Assembly (NCBI GenBank): GCA_029582155.1
Contig: CM055903.1
Span: 42,795,769 to 42,859,768 of the forward strand
DNA from: Panopea generosa
Lineage: Eukaryota > Mollusca > Bivalvia > Adapedonta > Hiatellidae
Direction: 5' to 3'
Length of the DNA: 64,000 nucleotides
Shown: positions 36,901 through 48,900 of the stretch, piece after piece
Layout: the number at the start of each line of letters is the position of its first letter
Position numbering within the stretch: position 1 is the first letter of the stretch
Program-made: the position numbers and the translations under genes
Notes under the pieces: generated by a model
What the model was told of the DNA's origin: nothing
Databases searched by the model: none
Seen by the model: the letters and a program-made list of their open reading frames with translations, nothing else

Positions 36901-39900
36901 TTCTTGACAAATCATTCCAGTCACATAATTACACGTATGTTATGACTACACTTCTCTGTGAATACAAGAAGCTTACCTTCGTCACATTTTTCTCCAGCCC
37001 AGCCAAAGGAACAGCCTTCATGACACATTCCAGTTAAATTATTACACGTAATACTATGTTATAACTAGACTTCTCAGTGAATAAAATAAGCTTACCTTTG
37101 TCACATTTTTCTCCAGCCCAGCCAGAAGAACAATCTTCTTGACACATTCCAGTTACATTATTACACTATATGATAAATTACACTTTATGATAACTATACT
37201 TCTTTATTAATAAAAGAAGCTTACTTTCGTCACAATTTTCTCCAGCCCAGCAAGAAGAACATCCTTATTGACACATTCCAGTTACATTATTCCATGTATG
37301 TTATAACTAGACTTCTCTGTGAATAAAAGAAGCTTGCCTTTGTCTCACATTTCTCCAGCCCATCTAGGAGAACATTCATCTGGACACATTCCGTTTTCAT
37401 TATTACACGTATGTTACAACTAGACCTCTATGTGTATAAAAGATGATAAACTTCCTCATATTTTTCTCCAGCGAATAACATTCTGGACACGTTTTGGTTA
37501 AATTATAACATGTCTGTTACAACAAGACTCTCTTTAAAAGAAGGTTACCCTCGTCTTATCTTTATCCAGCCTAGTCATGAAATCATTCTTCTAGACACAT
37601 TCAGTTACATTATTACACGTATGTTACACCTACACTTCTTTGTGAATAAAAGAAGCTTACTTTCGTCACATTTTCTCAAATCCAGCAAAACAATAAACTT
37701 ATTGGCATATTCCAGTTACATTATTCCACGTACGTGACAACCAGACTTCTCGGTGAATAAAAGAAGCTTACCTTCATTACATTTTTCTCTAGCCCAGCAA
37801 GAGGAAAGGCCTTTTTGACACATTCCCGTCACATTATTACGCGTATGTTATACCAAGACTTCTCTGTGAATAAAAGAAGCTTACCTTAGTCACATTTTTC
37901 TCAAACTAAGCTAAACAATAAACTTATTGACACATTCCAGTTACATTATTCCACGTATGTGATAACTACACTTCTCTGTGAATAAAAGAAGCTTACATTC
38001 GTTACATTTTTCTCCAGCCCAGCAAGAGGAACACCTTTCTTGACACATTCCCGTCACATTATTACACGTATGTTATAACAAGATTTCTCTGTGAATAAAA
38101 GAAGCTCATTTTTGTCGCACTTTTCTCCAGCCCAGCCAAAGGAACAGCCTTCTTGACACATTCCAGTTACATTATTAACGTAATACAATGGTATAACTAA
38201 ACTTTTGTGTGAATAAAAGAAGCTCATTCTTCCCTAGCCAAGCCAGAGAAACATCCTTCTTGACATATCCAGTTACATTTTTACACGTAATACTATGTTA
38301 TAACTTGACTTCTCTGTGAATAAAAGAAGCTTACCCTCGTCACATTTTTCTCCAGCCCAGTCAGGAGAACATCCTTCTAGACACATTCCAGGTACATTAT
38401 TACACGTCTGTTTACACTGGTAGCATCCATGCTGACATCGTTTTCCAAAGTAGTACTTCGGGCAATGATATTCTTAAACATATATTGCACAATCTAAAGT
38501 ACGAACTAAATATTTGAACTCGATGATAGAACTGCAATTACATAAGAATTCTCGGGGAGTGGGGGGGGGGGGGGGGGGGGGGGGGGCAGAAATAAAGGTG
38601 AATGAGTAACAGAAACTTTGATTAAATAGACGTTTAAATTTAATTTACGTGTTTTTGTTGAACTATTCATCATAAGCATTCTCAGAAATACGTATTATGT
38701 TAAATCAAACATGTTTCACGGATAATGTTAAATCAAACATGTTTCACGTAATATGTTAAATCAAACATGTTTCACGGATTATGTTAAATCATATGGAAGG
38801 GTATCACCGCCATAACGTTTAGTCTGAAATCTGTCGTTTGTTATTTGTGCAATGGATGTAAATGTTTCTTTCTTCTTAGTTCTTTGTGGAAAATGAAAAA
38901 TTTCACCTTTGTAACTTTGCTATTTGTCTATCCGACTATATCCTATCATTGTAAAAGTTACATACGTCTTGTCTCTTTGTGTCAGATTAAACATTACTTG
39001 CTGTGTAAAATTTATTTTTAGAATTTGATGTATGTTTCGATATGTGTTTCGGCTGCAGTCAGTCACGTATCTTTTTATGCCAATGTTCTATCCCTTTGTA
39101 ATGAGTGTAGGGAATGTTTTTGGACAGGGTATCAGACTGTTTCGACTGTGCTGCCGCTGAACGTCATCATTGTAATAAATCACAACTTCCCTTTATAACG
39201 TTCAGTTACAGACAGGTCCCCTGTAAACAACCCAAGAAGTTGCGAATGGAAATATTTGCTGTAAACAATCGTCAGAATTCGCGACTCTAAATACAGCCTT
39301 ACTTTAGGTCAGCTACCACCATTGAGAGGATCTCTCTGATTGGCTGAAAAAAGTATAGAGATGTTCAGGGCAAATATTTTTATAGAAAGCTTATTACTGG
39401 TTGGATGAAAATGTCAAACTGTCACTTGATCACAATAAAATATATATTATGTTTGTGTCAATAAAAAAATTTTTTTTTTGTGCGACAGACGAAATTCATT
39501 TTATTAAGGAAACTGTATGAAAAGTAAAACTGGTGAAATTTATTTTTTTTATGCTAAAAGTGGGGGTACCAAACTTCAGGGGGCAAAAAGTGGTAAAAAG
39601 TGGTACTTTTGAATCTAGGATAGTACTTTAATATGATGTAGGACTTTTCAGTGCACGAATGTAAGTGTGAGGTTTCTTTTAGGTCAGCCACCACCATTGC
39701 GTTTTCCATAGACTTACATTATAACGTTTGACCTAATGTTCACTATTTCTAGCATTCGCGGACAAACAGTTTAGTTTAAACTTATTTATTTTACTTCGAT
39801 TGTGAAACAAGTTATTACATCTTAACAATCACGCTCGAAGTATTCATGGTTCGAACCAGTACAAAGCATATGCTGAAAAGTGTCTTGCTCGAGAACACCA

Positions 39901-42900
39901 CACAAAGTCGTAGCAGAGGATAGAACCCACGATTCTCCGATCATTAGTTCGATGCTCTACCACTTGACCACGCGCTCCACCAAAATGTCCTTCATCATAG
40001 TAAAGTACTATCCTAGACTCAAATTAATATGTCCCCAAAACGGGATCAAAAGTATCACTGTCTAACACTTGTTGCCACCTGAAGTTGGATACCCCAACTT
40101 TCAGCATGAAAAAAGTAAATTTCACCAATTTTACTTTCCACTCAGTTTCCTTGATAAAATGAATTTAGTCAGTCACAGAAACATAATTCTTTTATTGACA
40201 CAAACATAATAAACTTATATTTTATTGTGATCATTTGCCAGTTTGACATTTTCATCCAACCAAAATTAAGCTTACTATAAAAATATATGCTCTGAACATC
40301 CCCTATACTTTTTTCAGTTGATCAGAGAGATCCTTTCAATGGTGGTAGCTGACCATATGTTCCATATGACTAACGATGAAAACAAAGCAACACCGATTCT
40401 ACTAGGGACCAGTCGTTATTCTTTTATATAGCGGCACCTGTCGTCATAATTGACAATGCAAACTGTGTATTTCGCATTGTTACATATGCCTAAGTGCATT
40501 GCACAACATGCTTACTGCATAGTTAAACGTTTGCACAATTCGATCCTTTTGAAACTTTTTTCACGTGATTATGCTGAACTCGTTATATTATGACAGGAAG
40601 TATGTAACTTTTACAATGATAGGATATAGTAGGATAGACAAATTGCAAAGTTACAAAGGTGAAATGTTTCATTTTCCACAAAGAACTAAGAAGAAAGAAA
40701 CATTTACACCCATTGCACAAAGAACAAACGACAAATTTCAGACTAAGAGTTATGGCGGTGATACCCTTCCATAAAATCAAACATGTTTCACGGATTATGT
40801 TAAATCAAACATGTTTTACGGATTATGTTAAAGCAAACATGTTTCACGTATTATGTTAAATCAATAACGGTATCACGATTATGATTTACTGTTCCGTTAA
40901 AAACTGAAGTAATATTATTTCCTGTTATTTCTTATAGAAATAGTCTTAGAATTTAATTTGCAATACATACAGCATTGTCATTACGAGAGTGGTCCAGGTT
41001 ACATAAAGGCTGTATAAATTGTCAGTTACATATGGTGTACAATATATTTCAGTCATCTTTACTGCTTTGCATCAATATTTTCTTGTAACAATTTGTAAAG
41101 AAACTCTTGTTCAAAAAAAGTTGAGAAGTGTTTAATAATTAACATACATATTTGTTTTCCATTTTTGATATCGATTTGATTGCTGAATTACGAAATCCGA
41201 AAACTTTGAAAGTGAAATAATGAATGAATGAATGGTGTTTTACGGCACGTCGACACATAAATAGGTCATTTTGTGCGTGCATAAATTGAAATAAAATTTG
41301 ATATTCATAGTATAATGTTTCATAATGAAATTTTTTATTAACATGTTTTGCATATCATTGAATGGAAAGGTAAGTCTTTGAATGTTGGACGGTAACGAAG
41401 CGAAAAATAATGAATAAATTAGGATGTATTCTAAGGTCTATTGGATGAAAGGAACAGCGCAGGTGCTTGATTATTCTACGGAAGTTACCATGAAAAGAAG
41501 AAAACGCGTATTCAAAATAAAAGACTTAATGAATTGACATGCTTTTAACTAATGAGAATTAGTCAAAATTTGGTATTTACACATTTGAATAGAAAAGCAC
41601 CTTAAGAATGAAAGAGTATATACCATGTGCAATTATTAGCATATAAAATGAATTGCACTTTTTTTTAATGTTTTGAAGTACGAACATATCATCTGAAATT
41701 ATGTTAAAAATTGTGTTAAAATACATGTTTTTATAGAAATATAAAGGCTCGCCAAATCTAACAAATTACTCAAAAGACGCATTGATTTTACAGTCTGAAA
41801 CGCTGTATATTTAATAAAGGTTTGTCTACAGAATGACTCGTAACAAAATTTAAGCTGTTTGTTATCTGTGGCCATATGTTAAAATGTTCCATCCGACATG
41901 CTTCACAATATATTTTGATTGTTTGATAAGTTACATGTATGAAATATAAGTAAAAGTGAAATTAGACTAATAAAAAGTATTCCTGTTACTTATATTCATT
42001 TTGGTGGTGACCTGGACTACAAAGCTTGATCACGAGGACATAAACGGTGTTATACGATTGACATTATGTCCAACTGATAATAGTTTCTATTTTTTTTTAT
42101 ATTTTATTCAATAATTTTGTGTGTACATATTAAATATATGTCCCAGTACACAGTTACGCCCCTTTTTTCACGGTTACATGATTCTTACGCTGATAAAAGG
42201 GCCTTTATAATTTGGTTTTGAATTTTTTCAAAATTGTTCAATAAGACATCGCTGGTGTTAAAAAAGTGAATTTTTATACGATTTCAACATGTGTTTATGT
42301 GCATTTGAGGATTTCTTTTTTAAAAAAATCTCTAGGTGTCTCTGCATCCTCTTTAAAAAATACAACCTGGTCAACCAACCAGTAATTGTGCATTTTTATG
42401 TAGGTATACATTCCTGCTATAAAAAATTATATGTGGAATTCTTTTTTTACCACGGAAATCCTTAACCTTATTTTATATAGAACAAAAAAAATTCAACTGT
42501 GTAGTGAGATCTTATACAGAACATAACGTAATTATACATTGTTACATATGTAATATATAGGCTGCGCATAAGAAATATGATTTACATAGCAGGAATGTTT
42601 TTAGTTTAACTACATTGTATAACCATACGTATCGTACAGTATTTCCTTTAGTTATGTTATTTATAAGTTACATTGAACTACATTCCGCCTTGCTTTGATA
42701 TTATCAGATTTTTCCAAGTGGTACATAAATGTTGAAAACAAATTCAATATTTCTATAACTTTTTACTTTTTCATTAAACACTGAATTTATATGAATAAAT
42801 ATTGTTTGTATGATTACCGTGATTACTATAAGGACATTGCTCAATATCGCAGTCATCGATATCGATAACACCTCGTCCCTTGTCAACAATGCAATACGTT

Positions 42901-45900
42901 GTGTTGTATCCAATATAATAATTGCGGCAGTAGTTATGATCTTTTCCTGTTGGCTATAATAATAATTCATGATCAAATAAACTGAAAACTGATAGATATG
43001 AACAACACTACACATTCTGGGTTCAGTATCTGTTTTTATTATTTTGAGCCCAAACAAGTTTAAATGGGTCACAGTAAAACAGGACAGGTAGGACAGGTGG
43101 GACAACAGGTAACATTTTCGCACTATATTACCGACCATCAGTATGGCAAAGGACAGTCAATATATTGCAAATCCAATACACTCTTTGTTTAATATCGAGT
43201 TTTTTTTTATATATCGATGGCAATTTAAGAAACCAGATCATATTATGTATAGTTATAGTTTTATGAGAATCTATATGTACATAACTTTTATTTAGAAGAA
43301 AGGTGTGTTCAAGTGGTTTAATAAATTAAGATATCAGAAGCCTAGACTGGAGTTTTTGATATTTTAGTTTTAAACGTAATTGCTTAACGTCGATTCTGAA
43401 ACAAGTTCTGACAACTTGAGCAAATCACGTTCGAAGTCTTCCTGGGTAGAACCATTACTATATGTATTTGTAGACATCCTATATTTGGATACTGTGTCTA
43501 CACATTTAATATTGAGTTAAAATTTACTAATATTGGTGTATGTGTCTATGACTTGATGGAATATATACGCCAAATATGGAATCATCTAGACGACTCCGGT
43601 TTGTTACAGTCAGTTCGAAAACGCCCTTTTGTCAAGAAAATCATTGTAAAACTACAATTCATAGTTGAAATATGATTGATTTAGATTTTCAAATCCACCA
43701 TAAACGTGACGAATATTAAATAATATTTTAACGGATTTGCTAAAGGGAATTATTATATAATATTAAAATAAATACATTCTGATTGGCAAGAATGATCTCT
43801 CATTGAACACAATACTGTATGATATTGCAACGATGAAAACTGAGATATTCCGAATGCGGCGTTGTTTTCAAATTGCTATCAACAAGAGATTTGCGTCCGA
43901 TTTGAGCAAAATTATCGATAACAAAGATGCCGATACGACAAAAATGGCAACTGTTCCATTAATACATATATGTCGTCAGTATTAACAAGAAAAACACAAA
44001 CATTCAAATAATTAGTTTAAATATAAATATAACAACTATTTATCAAGATGTGTCTGTGGCAGAGTGGTGCTATGCAAGATTTTGTTTTTTTCCGTCATGG
44101 TTCGAATCCCACCTGAGGAATTATATTTTCAATATATTTTTTTATGTTGATGTTATTTAATATCTTTATTTAAATAGGGTCTACTATTGTTTTATAAAAT
44201 ATATATATATGATATTCACCAACATTATTTAAGAATAGTTTTAGAACTCATGAATCAATTATGAAAAACACAATGAGAGTCATTTTTTAGACCAAAATGT
44301 GCAAGCATGTAAGGACACCGGATATATAATCAAATACACTCTCACAATTATTTTATCTGGCATGGTAAACTAGATATCTAGATTTGAAATTTGGATTTTC
44401 AAGCTTAAGTCTATGAATATTCTCACGAATGATTGGTGAATACGACACTAGATCTAGTAAAGTAAACTAACTCATTTATTTTTATTTTATATAACAAAAC
44501 ATTATAGAAATTTCACCTGTGCAATATGATGTTCTATGCGCCAGAAAAACAAAAACAAATTCTGGTGCATAACACATCATATTGCACAGGTGAAAAGTCC
44601 ATAATTGTATAATGTAATGTCACCTCAAAAGCTAGATAGCCGCACTATTAGACAACGTCCACCTCGCCATAGAGGTTGCTTCTAAGATAAACCAAAGTTT
44701 ACAATATGTAAGAAATGTGACTGTGGTTGTGGTATAATCCTGTTTTGCACAACCTAAATTTTGTTCTGACATCCTAATCTACTGTCCATAGAAAATAAAC
44801 GTTTTGTTATATTGCAACACACACCCTGTATGCAATCAATACGCTGATAAAGTTGGGATAAAACTGCCAATGGGTAAGTCACGGAATATCTTATAAAATA
44901 TTTTACTAACACCATATCATACCGTGTTCTTTGCGGCTTGTTCTGGATGGTCACTCCATCGTAGACACGTGTACCCGTTAATCGATGTTGATTAAATTCC
45001 ACGGTATAGTCGACCGTCTCCAATTTGGCACTCTGTTTTGAGAAAACAAAATGTAACTTGTTGGGATATACAGATTGAAACATATTTAAATGCTGTAAAA
45101 ATATTATTGTAGTTATTATGATTCTTTATTATTTTTGTTACTATTGCTATCATCATTAATATCATTGATATCTACCACTACTTATTATTAATATTATTAT
45201 TATTATCATTTATATCATTATTATAATTATAAATATAATAGCTATTTTTATATTCCTATTATTATCATTATTATTTTTTAATAGTATCATTTTTATAATT
45301 ATAAATATAATAGCTATTTTTTATTATATTGTTATTGTTAATATCATTATTACAATTAAAAATAAAATATCTATTTTTATTATATTATTATTATTATAAT
45401 ATCACCAGTATCTTTAAAATAAAAATCATAATTATACTTATCACTATTATAATCATCATATTATCATTAATATAAATATTATAGTTATACTTATAACTAT
45501 TATTATCATCATTATTATCATTAATATAAATATCAAAATTATACTTTTAACTATTATTATCATCATAACTATCATTAATATAAATATCATAGTTATACTT
45601 ATAACTATTATTACATCATCATTATCATTGATATAAATATCATAGTTATACTTGTAACTATTATTATCATCATTATTATTATTAATATAAATATCATAGT
45701 TATACTTATAACTATTATTATCATCATCATATCATTGATATGAATATCATAGTTATACTAATAACTATTATTATCATCATCACAATTATCATTAATATCA
45801 ATATCATAATTATACTTATAACTATTATTATCATCATTATTATAAAATTCTATTATCATTGTTATTATTTGCAATTTTTGAAAGACTTGTAAATTATTAT

Positions 45901-48900
45901 TGATAGAATGTTGTCCAGAATTGTATGAATGTGGTGTTACACATGTTATATATTTACCAATGAATTACAACGAGAAAAAAATACAACGCATTGTGACTTT
46001 GAAAGAGCCCAAGTTTGAACGCAAAACATAGCAAATCTCATTATCATTACATTCAACTTCGATGAAACTTTGGGATGCATCTAAAATTTATAACTTTTGA
46101 AAGTGGAAATTCCGACATAAAAGAGACAATGAAAGCAATGTGTTTTTATATCCGAATGTTTTATTGATTTGAAACATTGCAAACTGCAATGGGTATAATT
46201 TAAGACCATTTTTCAAGATGAAAATATTATGAACATTAACGCTTATGTACATTTATGTTCAAGACATCAAATACGAGTACATGGCATTTTGAATGATTTG
46301 ATATACTCTAAGCCAGCTAAGTGCAATTATTATAATTCTCTATGTAAGTCATTACTAGTACATTATATGTACCGTAAATATATTGTCAACAAAACGAATA
46401 AATATATGCATACATTTTCATAATAAAGTATAAAGACGGTCGACAATCATTAACTCAAAGTCGCTTAATGCAAATACTCCGGTTAATTCGAATTGAAATC
46501 CAGGGGTCGTATTCACCAACCATTCTTGAGAATATTCTAATACTTGAGCTTGAAAATCTAAATTTCAACCTTAGAGATCTAGTTTACCATGACAGGTAGA
46601 GTCATTGTTAGAGTTGTTTTGACTATGCATTAGGTGTCCCTACATGCTTGCAAATTAAGGTCTCAAAAACGAGTCTCTAAATGTGTGGTTTTTTTTAAAT
46701 CCATTCAAGAGTTCAATTCTAAGAATATTCCTAAGAATGTTGGTGAATACCAACCCTTGTCTCGTTTTAAATTCTTATATATCTATATAAATGTAGAATG
46801 ATACTTTGCCTCCCAGATCAGAAAGGAACTGTGAGACAACTTAATATAAAAATGTTCTGCTTGAAACCGACGATACCATTGCAAACAAGAATTATATTTT
46901 TGTTGATGATAATGGCATTTTTATGCATATAATAAAAGCTGTATGGACAATAAATAAGCATGTGTTCGTATGGTGTTTAACGCCACTTTCATCAATGTTT
47001 CAGCTTTATTGCGACTGTGTCCACTTAAGACAGTATTTTAGGCGCTGGTATATGACTTTCTGAAGATACTCGCTCACAAAGACTTACTTCCCTGTTATAA
47101 CATATTGTGTATTGATATATCTGTTAACAAAGCGAGAGTGGGCCTGTTTGGTTACTATCCATCAAAAAACGGTTTAAACCGATAAACAGTTTCGATTGGA
47201 TTATTTGGCTTTCCGTTTTACTTAATAATATTCTGTCAGGTGACGTCCACGAAAATCCAGGTCAAGCTTCATCTAATACATCCGATATGAGTTCCGGCTC
47301 GTCCTCAACTATGCCTAACGGATCATTTGACCTCTCAGAACTTATTTTTAGCCATCTCTCATTTATTCATTATAATTTCTAAAGCTTTGCCCCAAAGATA
47401 CACCAAATGTATGCTGATGTATGCTCTTTTGAATTATTGGCTGTCACTGGTTTAATAACAATACATCTACAATCGGATCTTGCCTTTGTTAACTACCAAA
47501 CAATCTTCCGTAAGGATCGCCTGACTAATAGATAAAGCGGTGTCCCAGTTTATAATAAGGATACGATCACTGCTCGCCGAGGGCAAGAATTAGAGGTAAA
47601 CGTCATTAAATGTATATGCTTAGACATGAACGTGAAACATCAACCTATTCTGTATGGCGTTTTCTACCGTCTACCGAATTCCATTGCTGATGTCCTTTCG
47701 TGAATTCAGGATTCCATAGCCGTATCTGTCGATACTCATATTAAAGACATAGGTACTATGGTTACTGGTGATTTTAATCTCGACTGTCTCAAACCTGCAT
47801 CTCGATTGAAAATTTGTATGCAAATCCGCATTTCCCAACTTATTTCAGAACCAACCAATTTCACCGAGTCTTCACTATTGACATTTTTCTTGTATCCTCC
47901 CCCAATGTATTATTCATTTGTGGTGTAGGTAAACCCTTTTTTGAGCAGAATATTCACTACCATTGTCCAGTTTTTGTTGTACCAGATACCCTAAACCCCG
48001 ACACAAACCATTCAAGCTCAAGTTGGATATTTAACTTGGTGTCAGCATAATCAAATAATATAAATACAAAAGTCATGTAACTTTAATTCCTCACTTAAAT
48101 CATCCTGAATGTAAAACTTTCAAATTTGAGTTCAAGTCAAGTGTTTCTTTAATAGCTGGCTTTTATATGAATCATGCAAATTGTATTTGAGTTCAACAAA
48201 ATGATACCTTAATTTTTATTCAAAATTTTATGTTTTTTCTTTATTTTAACTGTATTTTTTTCTTTTAAGATTTTGTTTGTCAATTTTATTCTTTTGCTTG
48301 ATACAATTTCATATCATATCATCTATAAAATTTGTTTCTACATTTTAAATCATTAAAGGTTAGTATATCATGTGTTAACAGTAAATACATTCTTGCCACA
48401 AGATAACATTCACACACATTACTCAGAGTGTACCAGACAATTATCAGCATAAATATCTTGTGTGGTAAAAATGCATTCATCATTATTTTTTTATTTAAAT
48501 GAGGGAAATTGAACAGTTTCTTTAATTTTACCTTCTTAGGACTCAACATAAAATTAAAAGATAAAATATACACATTTTGGAAGAATAAAGTACATTTGAA
48601 ACAAACACATCAAACTTTGAAGAAAACAATATTTAAAAGAAATGCGTTTTACAGGGCCGATATTGCAACATGTAACTTTAATCATGTTGTTTCAAAATAG
48701 TTTGATTTAAAAAAATCGACATTTGATGAGATGAGATTTGATGAGAATAAATTCAATGCTTATTTGGCTAAAACCATTTATACTAAATCATGGAATTTTA
48801 ATAATTAAAAAAACCCATTTTGTTTCAATATTGAACACATATGTATGTCACTATGCAAATGTAAGCACCTTTTTCGCTACGATCAGCAAACCATCCAGGT

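Noticed and set aside
42704-43138. 144-codon minus-strand frame across the kringle 1 C-terminal exon
   Set aside because: It is in a different frame from the kringle signature and crosses the acceptor; the spliced frame shows the cysteines in register.
44754-45083. 109-codon open frame across the kringle exon with the stop
   Set aside because: Longer than the kringle frame but lacks the Y-R-G...G-Y-T-C-x-R-W pattern and crosses both splice sites.
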